A DNA stretch of 64,000 bases from Burkholderia plantarii (GCF_001411805.1 NZ_CP007212.1:186001-250000), one strand, 5' to 3'. Positions 54,801 to 63,659 are shown, numbered from the stretch's first letter. Program-made: numbers and translations. Notes: generated by a model not told the origin, from the sequence alone.

Positions 54801-56377
54801 TCGGCAATTACACCCTCGGTAGCTGGCTGCACGACATTGCGAACTTGCCGCGAGCGCTTGCTGGCCAAGCTACCCGGGAGCTCTTTGAGAATTGGGAGAG
54901 CGCTATGGTGAGGAAGGCAACAATTGAGCAGCAAGAGGCTTACCTCGCCCTCCATCGGATGACAGTCGACTATCGCCTACGCCCGGACCGTGGCTGGTAC
55001 AGCGATGAAGGCCGGCAGGAATCCGCCCGTTTGTGGGATGCACTAGTGCACGCGAACGAAACCTTCAAAGGTCTGCTTTCCTCCGAGATGCTCGCTGAGT
55101 ACGCCGAGTTCGCCGAGCAGCACCTGCTCGAAGCAACTCGCATGAATGACGATGACCGGCGACCGCCGGAGGTTGACCGCCGCGTGGTGAGGCGCTGGAT
55201 TTGCGCACGAGCTCACAGGCTTGGATGGAGCGAAGCACTCTTCGAAAAGTTCGACGAAGGTCCTCATATCTCGCGTGAGCGGATGGGAAACCACCGGGTC
55301 GAACGAGTGGGCAAGAAGTACCAGCACATCGCACTGGCTGAAGTCACAGCACGACTGACCGATAACCGCGCAATGTGCTCCTATGAGGATGACGGCAAGC
55401 TGCGCGCGTTCGAGTACGGCCCGCATGGCCGTGAGATGAAAAGGGACTTGGACCCCTCGCTTCTTATACGTGGCACGTTGGAATCTGGGTGGTCCTCAAC
55501 TCCAGTAACCTGGTGGACGCCCACATCACCACGTCTGCCTTCGGGAGACACTGACTTGCTGCTTGCTTGGGTTAATGTCGAGAGCGACTTATGCAACAAC
55601 GTGAGGGATATTGACGTTGTCAGCCCTGATGGTCATGGCTGGTTGGTAGTGTATGGCTTCCGTCATTGGACTGTTCCCGGTCAGAGCAGGCGCAATCACG
55701 CGGACGCTTGGTCGCACATCACATGTCTGGTCACTCGCCTTGGCGCCGGCGCCGCGTTTGCAAACGAACTCCTGAGTAAACAACGCAGTGATGCGACGCG
55801 ATTGTGGGACGACAGACACTTGAATTCCTTTTTGGGGGAGCATGGATGGCGCGACCCGAAAGACATCAAGCTCACAAAGAACACCCCCGAAAGCATCAGG
55901 ACCCCGTACTCGGGTATCGTTGAGTCCTTGACGGCCGAAAGCAAAACCAAAGACAACTCGGTCGACGAGTCGTTTACACTTCACTTACCTTCTTCTAGTG
56001 TCTTAAGGATGCTTGGCCTGTATCTGCGAAGCGGAAAGACACCGGAGTACGTTGATGCTGCAGGTGTTCTCAGGTGGCAAGACCCGTCAGTGCACACGCG
56101 TGGAGTCGGAGCAGGCGTCGTTTCGCGCGATTACTTCCTAGACCGGCTCACACGCGCCGGACTGGAACCCGTATGGGTGCTGGCGGGCGAGAAAAACGTT
56201 TATTCTGGTCGAGACATTCGCGGCGGTGACGGATTCGGCGGTTGTCTGTACCACACCACTGTCTTTACGGTGGATTCTGGGGCTTTGACTCCGTTTGGCC
56301 AAAAGACAGAATTCCGTGAACCGAGCGCGGAGCAGTTGAAGGCACTGCAAACCAGCTACTTGGGATGCAAAGCTTGA
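51878..56377 (+). CDS. giant nuclease-STAND NTPase, Avs-like (first of two)
   Basis: A protein of about 1,499 residues. Numbering below is from a TTG five codons upstream. The N-terminal 160 residues look like a PD-(D/E)xK effector: FEELCCQL helix, GLGADQGLE (Asp54, Glu58) and WQAKYF with Lys74, a Q-x-K variant like that of Mrr/Cap4-type nucleases. A P-loop NTPase follows: Walker A GPAGIGKS at 349-356, Walker B AVLAVDALNE to 428 and the LILTVRNTY sensor strand near 455-462, of STAND type. The remaining 1,000 residues are mainly helical and should form the sensor. The layout equals antiviral STAND (AVAST/Avs) proteins, which detect phage proteins and cleave DNA. GTG 51,878 or TTG 51,881 fits the AAGGAG best. 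Avs membership is inference. Confidence 0.82.
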   Translation: MLALRLDFTRIREHRGTQMGGFEELCCQLAALEDPAKSTRFVRKGLGADQGLECYRTYPDGHEVGWQAKYFINGFDSTQVADLDGSLQRALEAHPQLKAFVVCLPVDLRDNRSGKKLSEVQRYEKWRKESIEASAAKGRSLEIELWSASSIGERLGRDTAAYSGRARYWFDTVSFSSTWFRDKFEVQRRNLGERYSPENHVELPVRQALQSLARDPELLKAPAAWAAEITYKLDGVVRGLARQGLSSTADQVSQAFEPLRQGLGEPPATLETAVPLEVWVPLTATAIQSISSALTELQDKVPEKNSHVVRRDLFELYSVVEHVREELTSVRWRLANKRELVISGPAGIGKSHLVADFGHKQLEDGRPFILVLTGTMTESDPWEQIRGQLDLTQITTHEFLGALDGAAEAAGSRAVLAVDALNERHGIALWETRLQGFVALVQTFPRLALILTVRNTYMHFLPLEDLEHIAHLGFAGHSSAAAKAYLDHRGIARPSSPNLAREFENPLFLRTCCTYLDVENLKQLPKGMDGITAIFDFYMAAVARKVEKELRLVPQLRIARKALDGFLDACAEHGDGGSLRLDATIELLERFYSSGGSVDRSLLSAFLSEGVLTQELEWQDGSTMEIVRFTFERLSDHLRAKRLLAQIDRTDLEGSFQRKPLASYFDPDASWRFAGVIEALVVQFPEEFEYELFDVLPKEAIENESLGQAFESSLAWRAPRAFTSRTAGWVNKLCKLTGRSEYGLLLLVCTEPENQFNAEWLHRDLWPRPMPQRDATWSIFLARDDLSEGGAVESLIDWAWQVEAGEVEERRHWLAAVTLTWFLSTSNRAVRDRATKALVNLLSSKLAHAAALVNEFADIDDPYISERLLAACYGAVMQGIDRTGCKMVASSIWRNHFAGDRQPPLHLLARDYALGVLLYTQAAGQLPPEVDLDACKAKLSSAWPLEPVSDEDFNDYRGKGYGDSIYSSTDEHGDFGNYTLGSWLHDIANLPRALAGQATRELFENWESAMVRKATIEQQEAYLALHRMTVDYRLRPDRGWYSDEGRQESARLWDALVHANETFKGLLSSEMLAEYAEFAEQHLLEATRMNDDDRRPPEVDRRVVRRWICARAHRLGWSEALFEKFDEGPHISRERMGNHRVERVGKKYQHIALAEVTARLTDNRAMCSYEDDGKLRAFEYGPHGREMKRDLDPSLLIRGTLESGWSSTPVTWWTPTSPRLPSGDTDLLLAWVNVESDLCNNVRDIDVVSPDGHGWLVVYGFRHWTVPGQSRRNHADAWSHITCLVTRLGAGAAFANELLSKQRSDATRLWDDRHLNSFLGEHGWRDPKDIKLTKNTPESIRTPYSGIVESLTAESKTKDNSVDESFTLHLPSSSVLRMLGLYLRSGKTPEYVDAAGVLRWQDPSVHTRGVGAGVVSRDYFLDRLTRAGLEPVWVLAGEKNVYSGRDIRGGDGFGGCLYHTTVFTVDSGALTPFGQKTEFREPSAEQLKALQTSYLGCKA

Positions 56378-56667
56378 TGTTGGGCTTCGCACTGAAGTTG
56401 TGCGCCTCACGGTGCGGGTTGTCACCATAGTTGCTGAAAACGGTGCCCCAAGCCACTGCCTCTGCTTGGTCTTGCTTTGTTAGCGTGCCGCTGGCTCAGT
56501 TATGAATTGGCATACGGCACCGGTCCGATCGCAATTTTGACTGATGCCTAATTTAAGTATCGCGGACCTACAACGCGCTTCAAGTTCATAGAGGCTGCAA
56601 GGAACCTGCCCCTGCTTCTTGTCGGCAGATATGGCAACAATCTAAAGCTGTAAGCATTCGGAAGCTA

Positions 56668-59600
56668 ATGGCCCTGTCTGAGAACACATCGAAGCCCAAA
56701 GCGACTCGCCGCGGCAACGCGAAACGCACGCCCGCGACACTTAGGTCGACGAGCGGCGCTGGGTTCGAGTTCGAGGACTTGATAAGCGCCTGGCAGTTGG
56801 TGAAGGCCCTGTCAGGTGAGCAGGCACCGGGTATCGGCGGTGTGGTCATGCAGGTCCAAGCCCAAGTTTCGACCTTGGGGTGGCGCATCGACGACCTGCT
56901 GCTGACGGTCCAGGGTACCGCGGCGCCGCGGCGGCTCGCGATCTCGGCGAAGGGCAATTTGCAAGTGACCGCAGGTGGCCTCCCCGCTGACTTCGTGACG
57001 CGCGCTTGGGAACAGTGGCGTGACCCGCAGGGTCCGTTCGACCGCGCGGCCGACGGGCTGGCTTTGGTCACGCGCGGCACCCATCAGGCGTTCGCCCCGG
57101 CGTGGACGGAAGTGAAGAACGCGTGCAGCGGTACGGATTCATCGCTCGCGATGAGCCGCATCCGCAGCAACACTAGGCAGTCCGGCATCTTCGACAGCGT
57201 CCGGAAGCCCGGCGGCGCGTCCGACGAGGAGACCATCGAGCTTATTCGCCGCCTGTACGTGCTGCCGACCGACTTGCAGTTCGCGCACTCCGAGAACGAG
57301 ACCCAGGCCATCACGCAATGCCGTCGCTTGCTCGCGTTCGGCCGTGACGACGAAGCGCAGGCTCTTTGGGAGAGCCTTATCAACGTTGCGAAGGAAGTGC
57401 GCCTTCGCAGTGGGACCATCACCGTCCCGGATCTGTTGTCCTTGCTCCGGAGCCGGTTCGGCCTCCGCCATCATCCGGACTTCGAACGTGATTGGGAGAC
57501 GCTCTTCAACATCACCGCGGACCACAAGGCGCGGATAGAAACGGAGTTACCGTCTGGCTACGCCGTCCCGCGAGCAGCGGAGAAGGCGTCGCTTCAGGCA
57601 GCTGTCGCCGACCACCTGGTCACGGTGGTCTTTGGAGAGTCGGGCTCGGGCAAGTCAGCGCTGGTCAAGTCTGTCTTGGATGGCGCTCACCCGTCTTGGA
57701 ACCAGGTGTGGTTCGGTCCGGAACAACTGAAGACCGCGCTTAGCGCCGCTCGCCGCGGCACCCTCCCTCTGACGCACGAACTCCCGCTGGTGCTGAACGC
57801 TACGGTGAAGCTGCAAAACGTGCTGGTCATCGACTCTGCGGAACGCATCGAGGCCGGCGAGTTCGTCGTCATCCGCCAACTGCTTCGAGCTATCCTGCCG
57901 AGTGACCGCGAAGAGACCGAAGGCGCTTGGCGGATCGTCATCGTCACGCAGACTCAGAGTTGGGTCGAAGGCGAAGAGACGATACTCGGCGGGCGGAAAG
58001 CGCATCTCTTCGAGGTCGAAACGCTCAAGAGCGATGCTGTGAAGCTGGCGCTTCTGCCTTCGCCAACCTTGGGCTGGTTGGCCGCACATGACGACACCAT
58101 TGCGGCACTGACGAACCTGCGGACTTTGGCATGGGTCATCAAAGCGGGGGCGGCGCTGGGGTCGAACGCCGGTGGACTGGCGTCTCACACCGCCATCGCC
58201 GACCGCCTCTGGAAGTATTGGACGAAGGACCGCGCCGACGTGCAGGCGTTGATGATGCGCCTCGCCCAGCGAGAGGCATCGTTCGAGCGTAGCTTCGCGC
58301 TGACCGACTTCGAGCCAGCGGACACGGCGACGTTCACGCAGCGGCCCGACGAGCTCCCGCTGCGCCTGAACGAGCGGACCAACCGCATCGAGTTCGAGCA
58401 TGATCTTGCGGCGGATTGGGCCCGCTTCCAGTTCCTGAAACAGATCTGGACTGACACACCGCAATGGGCCGCCCTGGCCGGCAATCCGCTCTGGACGAAC
58501 GCGCTCCGAATGCTGGGCCAGTTCCTGCTGCGACAGCCGGTCGAGAATGGCACGGCCTGGGATGTCGCCTTCGGGCCCGCAGAGGCCGCGAAGAACGAAC
58601 TTGCAGGCGATATCCTCCTTGACGCGCTCTGCTTGGACCCAGACGCCGAACGTTTCCTGACCGAGCGCGTCGACTTCCTGCTCGGCAACGGCACGAAGCA
58701 CTTTACGCGGCTGCTTCTGCGCTTCCACCACATCGCGACGGTGCCGACCGGCGGTGGAACGGGACTGAGCGCGGATGTCGGCTTGTACATGGAGGCGCAC
58801 TATCGCTCGATTGTCTTTGGCCGTTGGCCGCCGGTTTTGCGATTCCTCATCGCGCAGCGAGAGCGACTGGCTGGACTGGTTTCATCCGCTCTCGCGAAGG
58901 TCATCGAGACCTGGCTGACGAAGACGCCGCTCACGCTGGGCAACGGCAATCGGATGCCTTTCCGCTTGGAGATGGCGGAGATGGCGCTCGCTATGGCTCG
59001 GACCGTGCAGGTCGAGAAGGGCCACGGCGTGATGTACCTGATGCATGAGCCGTTGCTGTACACCGCACCACTGGCTGGCGCGGCCGACCTGCCGGCCGAG
59101 GTCGGGAACTGGGCGCTCGAACTCGCGGGACGCCGAGATGTCGACGCTGAGGTCAGACGGCGTATCGCCGAGGTTCGGCTACAGAAGGCGAGGGTGCACG
59201 CCGAGCGTCTGGAGACCGATGCCAAATACAAGGCGCGGCACGAAGAACGGAAGCGGATGCCGCGCTCCCTTGGGTCGTTCCGTGAGCGATTGCCGCCTTG
59301 GCCGCTAGGGACCCGCGACAAGGTCGACATGGATTTCCGGACCGCCTGCATTAAGGAGAACGGCATCCAGTCTCTGATGCGTGCACAGCCTGAGCTGGCG
59401 GCAGAGGTCCTGCTCGCGCTCATCATCGAAGAGCAGCCGGAACGGGAGTACGGGGCCAGGCGGTTCGAAATAGACCTCGGCCTCGAGTACCCCCGGGACG
59501 CGTACCCGACAGCCTTCTGGAAGAGCCCGTTCTTCCCCTTCTTCCTGTTGGCTCCGGACGTGGCGCTCACTTCGCTCATCGCGCTGGTGAACTTTTGCAC

Positions 59601-61935
59601 GGAGCGCTGGGTGATCGCGGTCATGAAGGGGCAACCCGGCGGGGCTCCCGGGGTAACGCTGCAATTTGCGGACGGGTCGGAGAAGACCTTCCCCGGCTGG
59701 TGGCAGGTATTCGGTTGGCCGCAGTCCAATGAGATGCGCAACGGAAACCTGTTCTGCGCGCTCGATGCGTTGGAGCGCTGGCTCACGCTAAGGCTCGACG
59801 CGGGTGCGGACATCACTGCTGATATCGAGAGGATATTCAGGGAGGGATACTCAGCGGCACTCGTCAGCGTGCTCATCAACGTTGCCAAGTATCGGCCGTC
59901 ACTGCTGGCGGGGTCTCTTACAGCCCTTATTACGTTCCCGACCCTGTTCTATTGGGACAGCGACCGCGTGAAGCAGGTCGGCTACAACTTCATCGGGTGG
60001 AGCTGGCTCAAGGGCGGCCAGGTGATGTTTGATTTCGCGCGTGATTGGACACTGGCTCCCCATCGCCAGCGGAAGTTTCTCGATGTTGTTGTCGAGCTCC
60101 TGTTAGCCGACGACGACGTTGCGCGGCGTCTTCAAACGCTGCTGCCCACTTGGACGCGGCCTGAAGACCCGAAAGATGCTTTGGAGTTCAAGCTTCTCTT
60201 CGCCGCGCTCGACCGGGCCAACTATCAGGCCGTCACCGACCCAGCGACGGGTGCGGAGACCAAAGTCCTCGTGTATCCCGAAGAACTTCGGCTCGAGGTA
60301 TTGTCGTGGCAGACCGACAGCGCGCCAACCCTTGCATACCTTCTCGTGCCGGACCGATGCGAGCAGAGGCTTCGGGGCGGCCAACCACTCACCGACGATG
60401 AAGCTTTGTACCTCTTCAATCTGCTCCAGGAGTGTGACGCTGGAGCGGAAGGCGAAGATGAGGACGCGAAATCGAAATGCCGTTTCGCTGCAGCCGGCAC
60501 GCTCGTCGCATTGAGCGGCGCTTGGCTCGCCCGGAACGCCGAAGCGCGGAAGCACGCGCTCGAAGTCGTGCGCGCCGGTGTCGCGGCAATCGCGTCGACT
60601 GGAGAAGAGATTCGCGGGCGGCGCATGGGGAGTCTTCGCGACGAGCTGAAGTTCGTCTCCTATGCGGTCATGCACCTGTGGCTCGCCGGAGGAGATGGCG
60701 TTCAGGAATGGGAGACTGCCGTCCTGTGCCTTCTGACGAGCGGCGACACGCGAGCGGCCGCCGTTGTGATCGGCGTCGCACACGCCAATCGAGAGCAGCT
60801 TGGCACCGCGTGGTGGCGGCTGCTTCGCGCTGGGCTATTCTGGTCGGGCCTCATCCTGCTCGCTCCACACCACGGCGACGGCGACGATGTGGAGCGCGCC
60901 TGGAGGGTTTGGCTTGCGCGACTGCGGCGCTTTCCGCTTCGTGGGCCGAACGCGACGCCGGACGAACTCGATTTCAAGCGTGTCGCTGCGGGCCAAGAAC
61001 GTTTGGACTTCCAGCGACGCACTCGGCTCTACAATGCCGGCGACCAGGCTTGGCGCGGAAAGCCGGAGCACGAACGAGGTGGTTCGCTAGACGATCACTT
61101 CCTCGAAGTCCTGTTTAACTGGCTCATCGAAGGCGGTGGTACTGGCGACCGTGATCTCGACACACGCTTGGCGCTGCGCATCTGGGATTACGACGCCACG
61201 CGCGCCGAGGTGCGCCAGAGAGAGCATGGCGAGTACGACTTGCCAAGCCAGAACCTTGGCTACGACATCCTTCTAAAGCTTGGGGCATTGTCGATCGCGG
61301 CACCCGCAGGAAAAGAGCGCGCGATTTGGGAGCCCGTTCTCGCCCACGGTCCGGCCGCACATTACGCGCTGCAGCACTTCATTCACGGGTTGTTCCTGCG
61401 CCTCGGAAAAGGCGACGACCCGGTGGCATTTGAGCGCGTATGGCGGCCTATCGCGGAGTATGGCCTCGCAGCCGATTGGTCTCAACCGGGCCTCTGGTTC
61501 CACGGTGAGCGCTTGATCTGCGACCTGCTTGGCTTCGGGAACGAGGATGCCCTGTCACGGCTACAGTCGGGCGCGGCTCTGCGGATGCAGGATCTCTACA
61601 AACGCTGGGCCGCTACGCACCTGACCCACGACGAAGAATGCGTTATCCGTTTCTGCCACTTCCTGACGACGAAGTTCGGAGCCGCGCTTCGGCTTGAAGG
61701 GCTGCGCTGGCTTGCCGCCACGCTGACGGAACGCGAGCCTTCCAGTCGCTGGTACCGAGACGGTACGAGCGACGCATTGGTAGAGGTGGTTGCGGCGGCA
61801 TTGAGTTCGGACGCGCAGGCCCTGTCGCAACACGCTCAGGCGCGGCAGGCGCTTGTTGAGATAGCTGCTGTACTTGCAGCTATGAACATCCCGGCCGCCT
61901 TGGCTCTCCAGGAGCGCGTCAAGCTGTTGCGATAG
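56668..61935 (+). CDS. giant nuclease-STAND NTPase (second of two)
   Basis: A 1,755-residue protein. Residues 30-135 form a probable nuclease domain: GAGFEFEDLISAWQLV helix, GWRIDDLLLTVQG (Asp75, Asp76) and RRLAISAKGN with Lys95, the D...xxK order of PD-(D/E)xK/DUF4297-like enzymes, here S-x-K. The P-loop domain has Walker A GESGSGKS at 323-330, Walker B QNVLVIDSAER near 384-393 and a WRIVIVTQTQ strand (sensor). The remainder is a very long helical array with many Trp, Leu and Arg, probably the target sensor. It has the same order as the preceding gene, with little sequence identity, 290 bp apart. GGAAG lies before the ATG. Function in phage defence is inferred, not shown. Confidence 0.82.
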   Translation: MALSENTSKPKATRRGNAKRTPATLRSTSGAGFEFEDLISAWQLVKALSGEQAPGIGGVVMQVQAQVSTLGWRIDDLLLTVQGTAAPRRLAISAKGNLQVTAGGLPADFVTRAWEQWRDPQGPFDRAADGLALVTRGTHQAFAPAWTEVKNACSGTDSSLAMSRIRSNTRQSGIFDSVRKPGGASDEETIELIRRLYVLPTDLQFAHSENETQAITQCRRLLAFGRDDEAQALWESLINVAKEVRLRSGTITVPDLLSLLRSRFGLRHHPDFERDWETLFNITADHKARIETELPSGYAVPRAAEKASLQAAVADHLVTVVFGESGSGKSALVKSVLDGAHPSWNQVWFGPEQLKTALSAARRGTLPLTHELPLVLNATVKLQNVLVIDSAERIEAGEFVVIRQLLRAILPSDREETEGAWRIVIVTQTQSWVEGEETILGGRKAHLFEVETLKSDAVKLALLPSPTLGWLAAHDDTIAALTNLRTLAWVIKAGAALGSNAGGLASHTAIADRLWKYWTKDRADVQALMMRLAQREASFERSFALTDFEPADTATFTQRPDELPLRLNERTNRIEFEHDLAADWARFQFLKQIWTDTPQWAALAGNPLWTNALRMLGQFLLRQPVENGTAWDVAFGPAEAAKNELAGDILLDALCLDPDAERFLTERVDFLLGNGTKHFTRLLLRFHHIATVPTGGGTGLSADVGLYMEAHYRSIVFGRWPPVLRFLIAQRERLAGLVSSALAKVIETWLTKTPLTLGNGNRMPFRLEMAEMALAMARTVQVEKGHGVMYLMHEPLLYTAPLAGAADLPAEVGNWALELAGRRDVDAEVRRRIAEVRLQKARVHAERLETDAKYKARHEERKRMPRSLGSFRERLPPWPLGTRDKVDMDFRTACIKENGIQSLMRAQPELAAEVLLALIIEEQPEREYGARRFEIDLGLEYPRDAYPTAFWKSPFFPFFLLAPDVALTSLIALVNFCTERWVIAVMKGQPGGAPGVTLQFADGSEKTFPGWWQVFGWPQSNEMRNGNLFCALDALERWLTLRLDAGADITADIERIFREGYSAALVSVLINVAKYRPSLLAGSLTALITFPTLFYWDSDRVKQVGYNFIGWSWLKGGQVMFDFARDWTLAPHRQRKFLDVVVELLLADDDVARRLQTLLPTWTRPEDPKDALEFKLLFAALDRANYQAVTDPATGAETKVLVYPEELRLEVLSWQTDSAPTLAYLLVPDRCEQRLRGGQPLTDDEALYLFNLLQECDAGAEGEDEDAKSKCRFAAAGTLVALSGAWLARNAEARKHALEVVRAGVAAIASTGEEIRGRRMGSLRDELKFVSYAVMHLWLAGGDGVQEWETAVLCLLTSGDTRAAAVVIGVAHANREQLGTAWWRLLRAGLFWSGLILLAPHHGDGDDVERAWRVWLARLRRFPLRGPNATPDELDFKRVAAGQERLDFQRRTRLYNAGDQAWRGKPEHERGGSLDDHFLEVLFNWLIEGGGTGDRDLDTRLALRIWDYDATRAEVRQREHGEYDLPSQNLGYDILLKLGALSIAAPAGKERAIWEPVLAHGPAAHYALQHFIHGLFLRLGKGDDPVAFERVWRPIAEYGLAADWSQPGLWFHGERLICDLLGFGNEDALSRLQSGAALRMQDLYKRWAATHLTHDEECVIRFCHFLTTKFGAALRLEGLRWLAATLTEREPSSRWYRDGTSDALVEVVAAALSSDAQALSQHAQARQALVEIAAVLAAMNIPAALALQERVKLLR

Positions 61936-62164
61936 CGGTCGGGAACAGGCTTCACGTGGTCGGTGCGACGACAGTTCGTTCGCCGCCACCTTTCCCACGG
62001 CCACGCAGCCCGACCCTCCTTTTTACGACACCACTGAGATCAGCGTCGATACCGCTCAAGATCATTTCACTGATGGCTCTGTGTCGAAGTGAGTACACAA
62101 TCGGTCTCGAACAATCCGAGCGCCGAAGTGCGCTTGGCTTTGCGTTCTATTTTTGTCGCTCCCG

Positions 62165-63100
62165 TTAAGAGTCGCGCGTAGGCAGACGATCGCCGTCAAT
62201 ATGAAAATCCACACGCCCCACCCGTTCGACCGCGTGATTGAACTGACGCGCGAGCTGTGCGTTTTTCTTGAAATGTAGCGGTCGATCGGCAGTTTGATCT
62301 AGAGCAGCACACAAATGCCCGTGAATCGTTTCGATTTCTGACGAAACGTCTGGAGCTGTTTCGTAATAATCGTTGGCGCCGAAGTCTGCGAATATGTCTA
62401 TATAAGCGGGGCCGTCTTCCGCCCGTTTAATGTGCGTGTTCAGAAAAGCTGTTAACTTGGTTTCGGGCATCTGTAAGCATTTTCTTCTGATATGTTCCCG
62501 AACAGAATTTTCCAAGATGACTCGGGGGCCATCTGCGTGGGTTGACTCGAAAAGATAGGCGTTCACAAACGCGGGACCAAATACCATGGGTGCGCCAGAG
62601 TTACCCGATGTCGCGCCGTCCTCGTGGTACAGCAGCCCCTTGGCGACTCCGCCACGGCTAAGGAAGCCCGCCATCAATAACTGTCGACAGATCCTGAAGA
62701 TGATATAGACGAGAAGTCCGATCTCGCGAATGTCCGGCTTTACCGATATGACGACGCAATCGGAAAATGAAGTCATCCGATCTTCGAAGTCGTTGGCCGT
62801 CATGTCCAAGCCAACTTCCTTCGCAAATACCTCTGCCCATGCATCGTTACTAACTGTCAACGCATGATGAATTTTCCGGACGAGATCCGGCTTTCCGGCA
62901 GATTTGAAGATGATGTCTTTAAATCCGAGTACGTCGACGAACGCAACGATTCGATCCTCGTATTCAGCGTGCCGTGGAGAGTCCGCGACGAACCCGGACT
63001 CGTCTGGCTGCGGCACTGTCGCCTGCGTTTCAACGATCCGGATGTCCGAAACGCTGAGGCCATCCTGCAGAAGGCCGTTTTTTTCTTCTGGGTCGGGCAC
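62165..63100 (-). CDS. class III nucleotidyl-cyclase homologue, candidate toxin
   Basis: A 311-residue cytosolic protein. Residues 50-200 follow the class III adenylate/guanylate cyclase pattern: IVAFVDVLGFKDII (metal Asp56), FSDCVVISV (second metal Asp114), the RGGVAKG turn (Arg149), and FGPAFVNAYLFE, which matches the cyclase motif G-x-x-V-N-x-A-x-R-L-E up to the Asn180 but has a non-Arg where the transition-state Arg should be. The last 100 residues are unassigned. GTG start with GGGGGAG upstream. It begins 15 bp behind the Panacea-like gene and surely shares its message. A signalling cyclase, a Pycsar-like enzyme or a nucleotide-consuming toxin are all possible; which one is unknown. Confidence 0.75.
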   Translation of the reverse strand: MPDPEEKNGLLQDGLSVSDIRIVETQATVPQPDESGFVADSPRHAEYEDRIVAFVDVLGFKDIIFKSAGKPDLVRKIHHALTVSNDAWAEVFAKEVGLDMTANDFEDRMTSFSDCVVISVKPDIREIGLLVYIIFRICRQLLMAGFLSRGGVAKGLLYHEDGATSGNSGAPMVFGPAFVNAYLFESTHADGPRVILENSVREHIRRKCLQMPETKLTAFLNTHIKRAEDGPAYIDIFADFGANDYYETAPDVSSEIETIHGHLCAALDQTADRPLHFKKNAQLARQFNHAVERVGRVDFHIDGDRLPTRDS

Positions 63101-63115
63101 CGCTCCCCCGCGGAT

Positions 63116-63571
63116 TTAATGCTTAATTAGCGACTTGAAATAAGCTTGAATGCGCACGTCTTCCATCTCGTCAGAACCGGCCGCCCACGCTTCCGCCCAA
63201 GGACCATTGGCAACATGCGACATATCCACGAGCTGTGCGCCCGTGTAGCCGCCATATAGTTCGAGCACTTTATCTACGATTTGGCCGGAATCGTTATCCA
63301 AGATGTCGCCGCCAGCAGCCACAACCAACGGATGCGACGGCGGAATCGGGTTCGACGAGAACACCTTCAATTTATGATAAACGCTCGGCAAAACCGGACC
63401 AAACTTCCACGCGGCGAAGTTCTCGTCGACCAAAGGAGCACCCCTAAGTGCCAAATGCCATCCGTGGCAGAAATAGGCGAGCTTCTGGACCGACAAATTA
63501 GTCAACAAACGGCCGCGCGCGCCCGATCGACGGATGATCTCGCCGGCGAGTTGCAATGCTGAAACCGTCAT
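63116..63571 (-). CDS. Panacea/SocA-like (DUF4065) antitoxin-type protein
   Basis: About 151 residues of the DUF4065 (Panacea, SocA, GepA) family. Signature blocks: LTNLSVQKLAYFCHGWHLALRGAPLVDENFAAWKFGPVLPSVYHKL (residues 26-72) and VLELYGGYTGAQLVDMSHVANGPWAEAW. In characterised cases this domain is the antitoxin of toxin-antitoxin pairs with many unrelated toxins, or an adaptor for proteolysis (SocA with ClpXP). The ATG at 63,571 is preferred, because GGGGA lies 6 nt upstream; another ATG two codons earlier touches that site. Upstream is a LexA box. Its downstream partner is a cyclase-like protein. Confidence 0.85.
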   Translation of the reverse strand: MTVSALQLAGEIIRRSGARGRLLTNLSVQKLAYFCHGWHLALRGAPLVDENFAAWKFGPVLPSVYHKLKVFSSNPIPPSHPLVVAAGGDILDNDSGQIVDKVLELYGGYTGAQLVDMSHVANGPWAEAWAAGSDEMEDVRIQAYFKSLIKH

Positions 63572-63615
63572 TTTCATTCCCCATGGTTCGTCGTGGACGT
63601 ACGACCTTCATCAGC

Positions 63616-63643
63616 ACTGTATGAATGTACAGTAATTCTTCAA
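63616..63643 (-). promoter_or_regulatory. promoter of the Panacea-cyclase operon
   Basis: On the minus strand: TTGAAG, 16-nt spacer, TACAGT. Start of transcription would be about 35 nt before the Panacea gene. The -10 box is inside the LexA box. Confidence 0.55.
63617..63632. promoter_or_regulatory. LexA (SOS) box
   Basis: CTGTATGAATGTACAG: CTGT-N8-ACAG, extended by A and T to the palindrome ACTGTA-N6-TACAGT. This equals the LexA operator of gamma- and beta-proteobacteria. It covers the promoter of the Panacea gene, so the operon should be repressed until DNA damage. Confidence 0.75.
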
Positions 63644-63659
63644 GTCTTTGTTGTTGATA

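Noticed and set aside
62165..63577. Calling the Panacea-cyclase pair a Pycsar system
   Set aside because: Pycsar needs a cyclic-nucleotide effector (TM or TIR protein) beside the cyclase; none is seen, and DUF4065 is not a known effector.
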